A DNA stretch of 24,526 nt. Origin: JBDTMT01 sp033764095. GTDB taxonomy: Bacteria > Desulfobacterota > Binatia > HRBIN30 > CADEER01. Made by a program: the position numbers and the translations under genes. How positions within the stretch are numbered: position 1 is the stretch's first letter; each line of letters starts with the position of its first letter. This document shows positions 13,863 to 24,240 of the stretch, one piece after another. The notes beneath the pieces are model-generated. The model did not search any database and was not told the origin of the DNA. It saw only the letters and a program-made list of their open reading frames with translations. The DNA lies in NCBI GenBank assembly GCA_033764095.1, contig JANRJF010000354.1, positions 1 through 24,526 of the forward strand. The letters run 5' to 3'.

Positions 13863-14729
13863 ATGGATCTCACCCAACGTTTCGCCGCCGTTCCGTATCA
13901 CGCCAGCCTCGGCCTGCAGGTGGAATCGGTCAGCGCGGAGGGCGCGCGTCTGCGCGTGCCCTACCGCGACGACAACGCCAACCCCGGGCAGGCGCTGCAC
14001 GGCGGCGCCATCGCCTCGACCATCGACGCCGCCGGCGCGCTTGCGGCGTGGGCGGCGCTCGGCGGCGCGGCGGGTTTCGAGGTCGGCACCCTCGACCTCG
14101 CCGTCGACTACCTGGCGGCGGCGATCGGCGAGGACATCATCGCCAGTGCCGAGGTGCTGCGGCGCGGCAAGGAACTGGTCTACAGCCTGGTCGACGTGCG
14201 CACCGACGCCGGCAAGCGCATTGCCATCGGCCTCTCCACCTACCGCGGCGTCGATCCCGCCGCGGCGCCGCAGGCCGGTGAGCGGCAGCTGGTGACTCCG
14301 CCGCCACCCGCCCTGAGCGCCACCGACATGATCAAGGGCGCCCGGCTCTTCGTCACCTCGCCGTTCATGGCGCGGCTCGGCATCGGCGTCGAGATGGCGC
14401 ACGGCGGCGCGGCGCGCCTCGCCATGCCGTGCACTCCCGACAAGCGCGACGCCGACGGCGCCATTCACGAGGGCGCGCTGGCGGCGTTGATCGACTCGAG
14501 CGGTGCGCTGTCGGCCTGGTCGGTGGTCGGGCTCGACATGCGCTTCAAGGCGTCCACCGTCGGCATCCACGTCAGCTATCACGGGCGCGTGCCGGGGGCG
14601 GCGGTGGTGGCACACGCGCGCACGCTGCGGCGCAACAACGAGATCTTCCTCAACCAGGTGACGGTGGTCGGGCGCGACAGCCAGGTGGTGGTGGCGGTGG
14701 GCGAGGTCACCTACCGGATTGTCGTCTGA
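13863..14729 (+). CDS. Tandem hotdog-domain (PaaI-like) thioesterase
   Basis: A 288-aa protein made of two hotdog domains in one chain. The first (about 10-130) has HGGAIASTIDAAG with H46 and D55; the second (about 155-285) has HEGALAALIDSSG with H202 and D211. Both Asp positions match the catalytic acid of PaaI/acyl-CoA thioesterase members. PaaI-type proteins normally dimerise single domains, so the fusion supplies a pseudo-dimer; the second copy has HEG for HGG, hinting that the halves differ in activity. The likely role is hydrolysis of acyl-CoA or aryl-CoA. It starts 3 nt after the amidase stop and ends 7 nt from the convergent minus-strand gene. Confidence 0.87.
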   Translation: MDLTQRFAAVPYHASLGLQVESVSAEGARLRVPYRDDNANPGQALHGGAIASTIDAAGALAAWAALGGAAGFEVGTLDLAVDYLAAAIGEDIIASAEVLRRGKELVYSLVDVRTDAGKRIAIGLSTYRGVDPAAAPQAGERQLVTPPPPALSATDMIKGARLFVTSPFMARLGIGVEMAHGGAARLAMPCTPDKRDADGAIHEGALAALIDSSGALSAWSVVGLDMRFKASTVGIHVSYHGRVPGAAVVAHARTLRRNNEIFLNQVTVVGRDSQVVVAVGEVTYRIVV

Positions 14730-14736
14730 GCCCGGC

Positions 14737-17361
14737 TCAGCCGTGCTGGCGCAGGCGCAGCACGGTGTCGGCGAGGAAGAGCAGCATCGCCAGCGGCAAC
14801 AGCAAGGCGTCGAGCGGATAGCCGACGCGCCGCTCGCCGATGACGCGGGCGGTCAGCGCCGCCGGGGCCGCGTCGAGGGTGCCGCCGGTGGCGCCGGTGA
14901 GTTGCGCGAGCAGGCCGCGATCGGGCGCGGTGCGCGCGAACTCGGCGTCGGCGGCGGAATCGGTCGCCGGGATGGTCACCGTTTGCGCCGTCTGCGCGAC
15001 GTCGCCGCCGGCGCCGCGCTTGGTGACCGTGACCGGATAGCGGCCGGGCGGCACGTCGAGCAGGCTGGCGCTGAACAGGCGCGGCTGGCGCGGCACCAGC
15101 GGCACGTCGCGCGTGGTGCCATCCTTCAGCGTCAGGCGGGCGCTCAGGGTCGCGTCGTCGGCGGTCGGGCCGAAGCTGCGCACGTTGAGCGTGGTGACCC
15201 CGGCGTCGCGTTGCGCCTCGACCGCGACGTCGTCGTCGCCCTGTTCGCGCGCCGCCCAGTGCGCCACCTGCGACCAGAACTTGCTGAACTCCGGCCAGCC
15301 GACCCAGGCCTCGGCGTCGTCGCCCGGGCTGGCGGTGAACGCCGCGACCCGGCCCAACCCGACGTGCCACACCGCGAGCAGCGGGTCGCCGCGATCCATG
15401 CGGGTGACGCGCAGCAGCACGTCTGCTTCCGGCTTCGGCTTGGCGAAGGCGTAGCCGCTGAGCGGCGGCAGCGCGTCGCCGCCGATGCCGTGCAGCAGCG
15501 GCGAATCCTCGGCGAGGTGCGGGAAGTAGGTTTCGGTGCTCGGCCCCTGTGGCGTCAGCGCGCGGGTCGTTTCGCGCAGCATCAGGTCGGGCAGCGCGGC
15601 GGCGTTCTCGACGTAGTGGAACTCACCGCCGGTCTGGCGCGAGATGTCCTGCAGCAGCTTGAGGTTCACCGTGTTGTCGCCGATGCGCACCGTGGTGACG
15701 GTGATGTGGTCGGCGGCCAGCGCGCTGGTCAGCGAGCGGTACTCATCCACCCCGGCGCGGTTGGTGTCGCCATCGGTGATCAGCATGACGTGGCGGCGGG
15801 TCACGCGTGAGCTCGCCAACTGGCGGCGCGCCATCTCCAGCGCGTCGTAGAAGTCGGTGCCGCCGTTCTCGACCAGGCGCGGGATCAGGGTCTCGAGCTC
15901 GCGGCGGTTCTCGCGCAGCGGTTTGAGCGGCGCCACCTCGTGCGGCTGCGAGTCGAACACCACCAGTCCGACGGCGTCCTGGTCCTTCAACTGGCGCACC
16001 ACCGCCAGCGCCGCCTCCTTGGCGTAGCGCATCTTCTCGCCGTCGCGCCGGGTGCCGATGCGGCTGTTGTAGGCCATGCTGTTGGAGCGGTCGACGACCA
16101 GGAAGATGGCGAGCGGTTCGCGCGTGTTGGGCGCCGGGCGACGCGGTTCGAGCGTCACCGGCAGCAGCCGCTTGAGCGGGGTGTTGGCGAATCCGCTGTC
16201 GCCGAAGGTGTTGCCGCCGCCGGCGACGACCAGGCCACCGCCGTGGTCGCGCACCCAGCGCTCCAGCGCGGCGAGCGCGCCGGAGCCGAGCTCGGCGGCG
16301 GTGACGTCCTCCAGCACCACCAGGTGGTACGGGCGCAGCGTCTCGATGCCGTGCAGCGTCGACGGCGGCTGCACGTCGACGCGCACGCCCTTGCGCGTCA
16401 GCGCGCGCGCGACCGGCGACTGCTTGCGCGACGTCAGCAGCAGCGCGCGGCTCGGGCCGCGCACCGTGACGCCGACCTCGCCTTGGTTGTTGGCCGGCTG
16501 TGGATCGTCGCGCAGCACCAGCTCGGCGCGCAGTCGCCGGCCGCCCTCGCCGACCAACTGGGTGGGCAGCGTCAGCGCGCTGCGACCCGGCGGCAGCTCC
16601 ACCGCGGCGCTGTCGGCCATCGCGTCGTCGAGATAGAGGTTGAGCACGGCGGTGCGCAGGTCGCCGCCGTTGTCGGCGATCACCCGCACCGGCGTGACGC
16701 GCTCGCTGCCGATCAGCACCGGCGCCAGGATCCGCACGACGCGCACGTCGGGCGCGTTGGCGTGTGGCGGCACGGCGGCGTCGACGCGCACGCCGGCGGT
16801 GCGCAGCCAGGCGAGCCGGCGGCGGCTGTCGCCGCGCGTCTGGTTGCCGTCGGTGAGCAGCACGATGCGCCGTTCGCCGTCGGCCGGCAGCAGTCCCATG
16901 GCGCTGTCGATCGCGGCGCCGAGGTCGGTGACCGCGGCCGCCGACCCAGCCGGTGTGGCGCCGAGCGGCGCCGGTGCGCCGGGCGGGCGCAGCAGGTGCA
17001 CGTCGCCGCCGAAGGTGATCACCGCCAGCTCGTCGGTCGGCGCGAGCTGCGCCTGCAACGTGTCGACGTAGCGCCGCGCCCACTCGCGGCCGCCATCGTC
17101 GATGCTGGGCGAGACGTCGAGCGCGGCGACGACGGTGCGGCGCTGGCTGGGCATCGAGGTGGTGAGCTCGAGCCCGGCAAACGCCAGGACGGCCGCGACG
17201 AAGGCGGCGCTGCGCAGTCCGGCGACCAGCCGGCCGGCGCGATGCGGGAAGTAGAAGAAGAGTGGCGTCAGCAGCAGCCACAGCAGCACCACCGGCTGAC
17301 GTACGCCGATGCCGAGCGCGGCGGGGTCGGCGAGAACGTAGGCGAAGGACGGGTGGTCCAT
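14737..17361 (-). CDS. Membrane protein with two von Willebrand A domains around a glutamine-amidotransferase-like domain
   Basis: An 874-aa protein. Two N-terminal helices (about 20-38, 50-66) anchor it, followed by a first VWA domain (about 75-200) with MIDAS D82-x-S84-x-S86 (LDVSPS) and T145. A middle part (about 305-400) resembles the class I glutamine-amidotransferase-like fold found in such proteins. A second VWA domain (about 415-590) has D424-x-S426-x-S428 (VDRSNSM) and T502 (GGTDFYDAL). A beta-rich region and a C-terminal helix (about 850-868) end it. Both metal sites are complete. The ATG at 17361 overlaps the preceding stop as TGATG; the start nine codons earlier lies inside the upstream gene and is less likely. 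It is the last gene of the MoxR cluster. Its function is unknown; envelope protein-complex assembly is the family expectation. Confidence 0.87.
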   Translation of the reverse strand: MDHPSFAYVLADPAALGIGVRQPVVLLWLLLTPLFFYFPHRAGRLVAGLRSAAFVAAVLAFAGLELTTSMPSQRRTVVAALDVSPSIDDGGREWARRYVDTLQAQLAPTDELAVITFGGDVHLLRPPGAPAPLGATPAGSAAAVTDLGAAIDSAMGLLPADGERRIVLLTDGNQTRGDSRRRLAWLRTAGVRVDAAVPPHANAPDVRVVRILAPVLIGSERVTPVRVIADNGGDLRTAVLNLYLDDAMADSAAVELPPGRSALTLPTQLVGEGGRRLRAELVLRDDPQPANNQGEVGVTVRGPSRALLLTSRKQSPVARALTRKGVRVDVQPPSTLHGIETLRPYHLVVLEDVTAAELGSGALAALERWVRDHGGGLVVAGGGNTFGDSGFANTPLKRLLPVTLEPRRPAPNTREPLAIFLVVDRSNSMAYNSRIGTRRDGEKMRYAKEAALAVVRQLKDQDAVGLVVFDSQPHEVAPLKPLRENRRELETLIPRLVENGGTDFYDALEMARRQLASSRVTRRHVMLITDGDTNRAGVDEYRSLTSALAADHITVTTVRIGDNTVNLKLLQDISRQTGGEFHYVENAAALPDLMLRETTRALTPQGPSTETYFPHLAEDSPLLHGIGGDALPPLSGYAFAKPKPEADVLLRVTRMDRGDPLLAVWHVGLGRVAAFTASPGDDAEAWVGWPEFSKFWSQVAHWAAREQGDDDVAVEAQRDAGVTTLNVRSFGPTADDATLSARLTLKDGTTRDVPLVPRQPRLFSASLLDVPPGRYPVTVTKRGAGGDVAQTAQTVTIPATDSAADAEFARTAPDRGLLAQLTGATGGTLDAAPAALTARVIGERRVGYPLDALLLPLAMLLFLADTVLRLRQHG

Positions 17362-19211
17362 CACGTCCGCCGCCGCGCCGCCATCCACTCGAGCGGCAGC
17401 AGGAGCATGGCGATGCCGGCCAGCCCGGCGCCCAGTCCGTGTCCGCGCGGCGCGTTCTGGTCGGCGCGAGCCGGCGACGCCGGGGCGAGGAACGGCGACG
17501 CGGCGGGGCGGCCGATATCCGATTCCTCGGCGTCGCTCAGGTCGGCAAAGACGCGCACCTGCGTGCCGTCGGCGGAGACGCGGTACTCACCGGCAAAGCG
17601 CGCGTCGACCAGCGCTGGAGCGTCGGCTGGTTGGTCGACCTCGCCGCCGCGTGGATCGGCGATGTGGCGTGGCAGTGGCGGCAGTGCGTCGATGACCTCG
17701 ACGCTGCCGGTCGGCACGACGCGCGTGCCGTCGGCGGTCGGGGCCAGCCAGTCGAACAGGTTGAGCAGCAGCACCAGCAGGTCGACGTGCTCGGTGCCGA
17801 GCAGTTGGTCGCCGCCGAGATCGAGCGCGATGGCGGCGTGACGGTGTCCGTTCTGCTCGCCGGTGAGCAGCAGCGGCAGGGCGCTGCCCTCGGCGCGCCC
17901 GGCCAGTGTCGTGGTCGCCCACGGCGGCGCTGTCAGTCGGCGCGCGGAGGTGTCGGGCAGCGGCAGGTCGAGCCGCAGGCCGCGCAGGGTGGGGTGTGCG
18001 TCGTCGCCGTCGACCACCGACACTGCCTGCGCCGCGGCGCGGCTGGGGAACGGCCCGGCATCGCGTGCTGGCGCGACGTAGAGACTGGCCGCATCGGCGG
18101 GCAGTGGCGGCGTGATGCGATGGAAGAGCACCACGTCGGCGCCGCCGGCATCGCGGTAGGCGGCGGGGGCGACGAACTCGATGTCCAGATTGGGGACGGC
18201 GCGTGCGACCCGGGTGAGCGCCGCCCGCAGTCCGGCGTCATCGCTGACCACGCGCAGATGCAGCGGGCGCAGTGGGCGAACCAGCGCATGGGCGCGATTG
18301 TCGGCCGCGAGCGCGTCGTCCACCTCGAGCGAGGCGCGCAACACGCCGGGACCGGGCAGGTTGCGGACCGGGAAGCCGCCGACGCTGCGCGGGGCGAGCG
18401 AGAAGCCACGGCGCTCCAGCACGGCATCGTCGAGCGCCAGGGTCAGCACGCCGTGCGCCTCGCGGCGCGCGAAGTTGCGAACGGCGACATAGGCGTGCGC
18501 CTCGCGCGGATCCTCGAAGCGGCCCTGGAAGACCTGCACACCCTCGATGGCGAGGTTGTCGTCGGTCTCGCCCACCGGGAACACCGAGACCGTGTCGCGC
18601 CAGTCGGCGGCGAGCAGTTCGCGTGGCGTGTCGCTGTACAGCTCGACCCGGGTGGCGCGATCGCCGCGCGCGGCGGCGCGGCGTGCCACGGCGAGGGCGG
18701 CGTCGAGGTTGGCGCGCGTGTCGACCGGCTCCACCGCGGCAAGCTGACGTAGCGCCGCGGCGTGGTCGGTGGTCGGCGCGACGACGACGCTCGGTTGCGG
18801 TCCGGCGAGGATGAGCATCACCTCGTCGTCGGCCGGCAGCGCGGCGAGGCGTTCGCGCAGCGTCTGCCGCGCCTGTTCGAAGCGGGTGGCGCGCCCCTCG
18901 CGCGCCTGCATGCTGGCCGATCCGTCGAGCACGAAGACACTGCGCCCGGCAGCCCGGCCATCCTGCCGTTCGTCGAGCACCGGGTCGGCGAGCGCCGCGA
19001 TCAGGGCGAGCAGCAGAAGGCATTGCAGGAGCAGGAGCCAATCGGGGCGCAGCCGCGTGGCGCGCGCGGTGGCGACGGGTATCTCCTGCCAGAGCAGCAG
19101 CGACGGCACGTCGACGTCGCGGCGGGTGCGATCCCAGAGATACAGCGCGATCAGCACCGCCAGCAGTCCAGCGAGCCACCAGGCCTGCGGGTTGAGGAAG
19201 TGCAGCGTCAC
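17361..19211 (-). CDS. BatA-like membrane protein with VWA domain
   Basis: A 616-aa protein opening with FLNPQAWWLAGLLAVLIALY (5-24), the typical N-terminus of the aerotolerance-regulator/BatA-like family, and a second helix (about 57-76). A VWA domain (about 90-230) has an intact D96-x-S98-x-S100 MIDAS (LDGSASM). A long region of unknown fold follows (about 240-580) and a C-terminal helix (about 590-607) ends the protein before MAARRRT. GTG 19211 overlaps the DUF58 stop by 4 nt (GTGA) and puts the family's N-terminus at residue 1; the open frame extends 32 codons further up, but that part is Arg-rich antisense-like sequence. It belongs to the MoxR cluster; the role is likely in the periplasm-facing complex. 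Confidence 0.88.
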   Translation of the reverse strand: MTLHFLNPQAWWLAGLLAVLIALYLWDRTRRDVDVPSLLLWQEIPVATARATRLRPDWLLLLQCLLLLALIAALADPVLDERQDGRAAGRSVFVLDGSASMQAREGRATRFEQARQTLRERLAALPADDEVMLILAGPQPSVVVAPTTDHAAALRQLAAVEPVDTRANLDAALAVARRAAARGDRATRVELYSDTPRELLAADWRDTVSVFPVGETDDNLAIEGVQVFQGRFEDPREAHAYVAVRNFARREAHGVLTLALDDAVLERRGFSLAPRSVGGFPVRNLPGPGVLRASLEVDDALAADNRAHALVRPLRPLHLRVVSDDAGLRAALTRVARAVPNLDIEFVAPAAYRDAGGADVVLFHRITPPLPADAASLYVAPARDAGPFPSRAAAQAVSVVDGDDAHPTLRGLRLDLPLPDTSARRLTAPPWATTTLAGRAEGSALPLLLTGEQNGHRHAAIALDLGGDQLLGTEHVDLLVLLLNLFDWLAPTADGTRVVPTGSVEVIDALPPLPRHIADPRGGEVDQPADAPALVDARFAGEYRVSADGTQVRVFADLSDAEESDIGRPAASPFLAPASPARADQNAPRGHGLGAGLAGIAMLLLPLEWMAARRRT

Positions 19212-20117
19212 TGCAGCACCCCGGCGCGTGGCAGTGCGTGCAGCAGGCAGTCGGAGAGGCCCGCGGCCGGGTCGACGGCGGCGAACGCGATGCCGCGCCC
19301 GGCGCACCAGTCGCGCAGGTGCGCGACGTGGGCGGCCATCGCCGCGGCATAGCGGGCGCGGTGCGCGGCGCTCAGCTCGACGTCGCGCTGCAGACCGGAT
19401 TCCGCGTCGCGCAATCGCACGCGGCGCGGCAGGTGGGCGGCGTCGCGCTCCAGCGCACCGAGGGGCCGCAGCGCCACGACGTCGTGGCCGCGACCGCGCA
19501 GTTGGTCGAAGGCGCGCTCGGCATGTGACGGGTCGACCAGAAAGTCGGAGATGACGATCACCAGTCCGGGCAGCTGCGTCGAGCGCAGGTAGGCATCGAC
19601 GCCTTCGCGCAGGCGTGTCGTGCCGGCGGCGCTGAGCGGCGCGAGGAACCCGTACAGCTCGGGGAGGCGGTGCGGGTGGCGCAGCAGCGGGGAGAGGCGG
19701 CTGCCGTCGTTACCGGCGGTCAAGGCGGCGGCGCGCACCGGGTTACCGTGGCGCAGCGCGATGTACGCGCAGCAGGCGGCGAGCGCGGCGCCGAAGGCGA
19801 GCTTGGCGTCGGCGGTCGGCGCGCCCATCGAGGCGCTGGTGTCGAGCAGCAGGTGCAGCGGCGCCTCGCGTTCGGCGCGGAAGGTCTTCACCACTCGCTG
19901 GTCGAGGCGTGCGAGCGCGTTCCAGTCGACGTGGCGGAGATCGTCGCCTGGGGTGTACGGCTTGTGCGCGGCGAGCTCGAGGCCGCTCGCCTGGGTCGCG
20001 CGCGCCACCGGCGTCGTGCCGGGGCGCTGGCTGACGCTCGACTGGCCGGTGAAGCGCAGGCGGTCGAGCAGGCGCAGGAGCGGAGGGGCGCTGGCGAGAC
20101 GGACGGCGGCCGCGACG

Positions 20118-20143
<26 letters not shown>
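19208..20143 (-). CDS. DUF58 domain protein (VWA-like)
   Basis: A 311-aa cytoplasmic protein with the DUF58 signature YTPGDDLRHVDWNALARLDQ (63-82) followed by KTFRAE. A VWA-like domain carries a full MIDAS motif D101-x-S103-x-S105 (LLDTSASM). It lacks membrane spans, as is usual for the short DUF58 class. The gene overlaps the MoxR stop by 26 nt and the BatA-like start by 4 nt. DUF58 proteins next to MoxR ATPases are a very common pair; a co-chaperone or adaptor role with MoxR is the accepted working idea and is not proven here. No Shine-Dalgarno sequence precedes ATG 20143, consistent with translational coupling. Confidence 0.92.
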
Positions 20144-21286
<1,143 letters not shown>

Positions 21287-21290
<4 letters not shown>

Positions 21291-22615
21291 TCGCGGGTGA
21301 AGATGCGGCGCACGATCGACTCATGCTCTGGGGCGAGGTCGAGCTTCTGCAGCGCCGCGTCCGGCGCCTGCGCGAGCGCCAGATCGGGCGCTGCAGCGCG
21401 GCCGGCGCTGGTCATCGCGACCTGGCTGACCGGCCCGTTGCGGCGCTGTGGCTCGGCGCGTTGTGGCGCCGCCGCGGCGAAGGCGCCGAGCTTGATCGGC
21501 ATCGGCTTCGCTTCCGCACCGCCGGCGGCGGCGGCGCGCGGCGCTTCGGTGAACAGGTTGCCGGCGGCGCCGCCGAGGCCGGCCCCTTTCGTGCCGCCGT
21601 CGCCGCTGCGTGCGTCGGCGACCTTGGCCAGCTCGTCGGGGTGGGGTTGGGATGCTGCGGTGTTCGGCTTGGCGTCGGCGGTGTGCGTGCCCGGTGCGTC
21701 CGGATTTGATCCGCTGCCGGGCGGCTGATCCTGCTGGTTCTGCGCCGCGGCGGAATCGCCGCCGGTCCCACCCTGTCTCTTGCCGCGCGCGTCGTGCGGT
21801 GCGGCGCCCTCGCTGTCGGCCCCCATCGCCTGGCGAATCGCCTCGCGTAGTCTATCGCTACCGCTGGCGTCGTGCGCCGCGCCGGCGGCGTCTCCGGCGG
21901 CATCGCCCTGTTGGTCGAGTCGGCCGCCGTCGCGATCGCCATCGCCCTGGGCGCCGCCCTTGCCGTGCTGCGCGGTCGCGGTCGTCAGGGCTTTTTCGCT
22001 GCTGCCGTCGCCGCCGTCCGTGTCGGCGGAGGCGAGGGCGATGCGAGATTCGCGATCCGCGCCGCCTCCCAGCGTGGGGGGGCGCGACTGCCACGGCTGC
22101 AAAGCATGCGTCGCGCGCGCTGCCGGGCGGACGAGGAAGGCGGCGATACTGAATACCGTCAGGCTGGCGGGGATGAGGAGCAGGGCCGGGGCGACGCGGC
22201 GCGGGGCGAGCGTCTCAGCCTGCCAGCGTGGACGAGCCAGCCGCACCTGTTCGATGAGGATCGGGCGCAGGCGCGAGGTGGGGACGGGGTCGGCGAGCAG
22301 CGTGCTCAGGCGTCCGTCGAGACCGCTCTGACGATCGGCGAGGTGTGCGGTGTCGTCGAGTGAAAGCCAGGCGCGATAGGCGCGCCACGGCAGGTAGGCC
22401 AGCAGGCCGAGTAGGAGTAGGACGCCGCCCCAGCTCGCAATCGCAAACCAGATCGGTGCGGCGCGCAGCGCGACCGCCATCAGCAAAGCGGCGCACAGGG
22501 TGATACCGGTCAGGGCGAGCGCGACGCTCTGCTGTGCGCGCAGGCCGTTGAGTCGACGGCGCAGGACGTGCAGCTCCGCATGAACGTCCACGCCTTCCCC
22601 GCTGCCCGCCATCAT
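21287..22615 (-). CDS. DUF4175-like membrane protein with long low-complexity tail
   Basis: A 442-aa protein. Two adjacent helices (about 31-50 and 54-75) are followed by a soluble stretch containing ADRQSGLDGRLSTLLADP, a motif shared with DUF4175-type proteins, and a third helix (about 142-162). Residues 175-400 are a low-complexity Gly/Asp/Ser/Gln/Ala region, probably disordered, and the C-terminus (about 400-442) is more ordered with a charged end. I start at the ATG pair at 22615; the open frame extends upstream to 22810, but this runs through the purB coding strand and promoter and is Arg/Ser-rich junk. It is the first gene of the MoxR cluster and ends in an ATGA overlap with MoxR. Function unknown. 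Confidence 0.78.
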
Positions 22616-22641
22616 CGGTACGGCACCCGCAACCGGCGCGG

Positions 22642-22670
22642 AGAATAGAAGAGGGGGTGTGGAGACGCAA
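22642..22670 (-). promoter_or_regulatory. Candidate sigma70-type promoter of the MoxR cluster
   Basis: Read on the minus strand: TTGCGT (22670-22665), 17-bp spacer, TATTCT (22647-22642). The -10 matches TATAAT at 4 of 6 and the -35 matches at 3 of 6. The predicted start near 22635 leaves a leader of about 20 nt before the ATG at 22615, which lacks a clear ribosome-binding sequence. Confidence 0.4.
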
Positions 22671-22689
22671 CGGCGCATGTCGCAGCGGC

Positions 22690-22718
22690 TTGAACCGGCG
22701 GGCATGCCCCGCGATACT
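22690..22718 (+). promoter_or_regulatory. Candidate sigma70-type promoter of purB
   Basis: TTGAAC (22690-22695), 17-bp spacer, GATACT (22713-22718). The -10 matches 4 of 6 and the -35 shares TTGA. The predicted start near 22725 is only about 4 nt before ATG 22729, and no Shine-Dalgarno sequence is present, so purB may be translated from a leaderless mRNA. It does not overlap the minus-strand promoter candidate at 22642. Confidence 0.4.
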
Positions 22719-22728
22719 CGCCTTCGCC

Positions 22729-24162
22729 ATGGCCGAGTCGCACGACGATCGCATTCCGGACGTTCTGGCTGATCGCTACGCGAGCGCGGCGATGACGGCG
22801 ATCTGGTCACCGCGCGCGCGAGTGGTACTCGAGCGCGAGTATTGGATTGCGGTGATGCGTGCGCAGCGCGCGCACGGCCTCGACATCCCGGCCGAGGCGA
22901 TCGACGCCTATGAGCGGGTCAAGGAACAGGTCGATCTCGCCAGCATCCGGGCGCGCGAGCGGGTGACGCGCCACGACGTCAAGGCGCGCATCGACGAGTT
23001 CTGTGCGCTGGCGGGCTTTCAGCACGTGCACAAGGGGCTGACCAGCCGCGATCTCACCGAGAACGTCGAGCAGCTGCAGGTACTGCGCTCGCTGCAGCTG
23101 ATCCGCTGGAAATACGTCGGCTGTCTCTCCCTGCTGGGCAAACGGGCGGCGCAGTACCGCGATCTGGTGCTGAGCGGTCGGACACACAACGTTCCGGCGC
23201 AGGCCACCACGGTGGGTAAGCGACTGGCGATGTTCGGCACCGAGATGCTGGTTGCCTGTCGGGCACTCGACGGGTTGCTTGGGCGCTACGCCCTCCGGGG
23301 GCTCAAGGGGCCGGTTGGGACGCAGCTCGACCTCATCACGCTGTTCGACGGCGATCGCAGTAAAGTCGACAGCTTGGAGCGGCAGATTGCCACGCATCTG
23401 GGCTTTGCGGCGGTGCTGGACGGGGTCGGGCAAGTGTATCCACGCAGTATGGATTTCGAGGTCGTGGCAGCCCTCTACCAGCTCGCGGCGGGTCCCAGCA
23501 GCATGGCGACCACCATCCGCCTGATGGCGGGGCACGACCTGGCGGCCGAGGGCTTCCAGGAGGGGCAGGTGGGGTCGTCGGCGATGCCGCACAAGATGAA
23601 CTCGCGCAGCAGCGAACGCGTCAATGGATTGCGGGCGGTGCTGGCGGGGCATCTGGCGATGACGGTCGAGTTGGCTGGCGACCAGTGGAACGAGGGCGAC
23701 GTATCCTGCTCGGTCGTACGTCGGGTTGCCCTGCCGGGAGCCATGTTTGCCATCGACGGATTGCTCGAGACCTTCGCGACCATCTTGCTGGAGATGGAGG
23801 TTTTCGAGGGCGTCGTCGGCGCAGAACGCGAGCGACTCGCCCCGTTTCTCGCCACTACCACCGTCCTGATGGAGGCGGTGAAGGGCGGTGCCGGGCGGGA
23901 ATCCGCGCACGAGGCGATCAAGCAGCACGCCGTTGAGGCGGCGCGCGCGCTGCGTGCCGGGCAACCCCCGGAGCTCTTGGCGCGTCTGCACGCCGATCCG
24001 CGCGTGGGCCTGTCGGACAAGGCTTTGCGCGATGCGCTGCGGCTCGACGAGCGCTTCGTCGGGTCCGCGTTGGCGCAGGTCGACCACTTCGTAGGAGAGG
24101 TCGATGCGCTGTTGCTGACCGCACCGACCGCCGCGGACTACCGTCCCGGGAAGATTTTATAG
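22729..24162 (+). CDS. purB: Adenylosuccinate lyase
   Basis: A 477-aa fumarase/aspartase superfamily enzyme of purine synthesis, cleaving SAICAR and adenylosuccinate with release of fumarate. The signature SSAMPHKMNSRSSERVNGL (283 onward) with the catalytic Ser in a mobile loop is typical of the long actinobacterial-type PurB. TSRDLTEN (105-112) and SGRTHNVPAQATTVGKR (catalytic His about H153) are also conserved. I start at ATG 22729 (MAESHDDRIPDVL); the frame is open upstream to 22657 but that extension is Arg/Cys-rich and crosses the candidate promoter. The rRNA promoter begins 20 nt after its stop. Cytoplasmic, housekeeping. Confidence 0.95.
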   Translation: MAESHDDRIPDVLADRYASAAMTAIWSPRARVVLEREYWIAVMRAQRAHGLDIPAEAIDAYERVKEQVDLASIRARERVTRHDVKARIDEFCALAGFQHVHKGLTSRDLTENVEQLQVLRSLQLIRWKYVGCLSLLGKRAAQYRDLVLSGRTHNVPAQATTVGKRLAMFGTEMLVACRALDGLLGRYALRGLKGPVGTQLDLITLFDGDRSKVDSLERQIATHLGFAAVLDGVGQVYPRSMDFEVVAALYQLAAGPSSMATTIRLMAGHDLAAEGFQEGQVGSSAMPHKMNSRSSERVNGLRAVLAGHLAMTVELAGDQWNEGDVSCSVVRRVALPGAMFAIDGLLETFATILLEMEVFEGVVGAERERLAPFLATTTVLMEAVKGGAGRESAHEAIKQHAVEAARALRAGQPPELLARLHADPRVGLSDKALRDALRLDERFVGSALAQVDHFVGEVDALLLTAPTAADYRPGKIL

Positions 24163-24182
24163 CCAGAAGTGTGGCGACCCGC

Positions 24183-24211
24183 TTGACACGCGCGAGGCAC
24201 TCCCGTACAAC
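24183..24211 (+). promoter_or_regulatory. Ribosomal RNA operon promoter
   Basis: A perfect -35 box TTGACA (24183-24188), 17-bp spacer, then TACAAC (24206-24211; 4 of 6). The -10 sits inside a small inverted repeat, CCCGT-ACAAC-ACGGG (24202-24216), whose GC-rich right arm forms the discriminator. Predicted start is near 24218. An AT-rich stretch (AAGATTTTATAG, 24151-24162) at about -56 to -67 may act as a distal UP element. Confidence 0.72.
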
Positions 24212-24240
24212 ACGGGATCTCGCCCCTTTCGTGGCGCCGG

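Noticed and set aside
14730..14736. Bidirectional terminator between the convergent genes
   Set aside because: Only 7 nt (GCCCGGC) separate the two stops, and I see no hairpin with a T-tract there.
15940..17841. 633-codon plus-strand open frame, and similar ones at 17262-18752 and 20358-21728
   Set aside because: Antisense to the MoxR cluster genes, which have intact MIDAS and Walker motifs on the minus strand.
22616..22810. N-terminal extension of the DUF4175-like protein, and the purB extension to 22657
   Set aside because: The two extensions overlap each other and the promoter candidates, and both are Arg/Ser/Cys-rich without family similarity.
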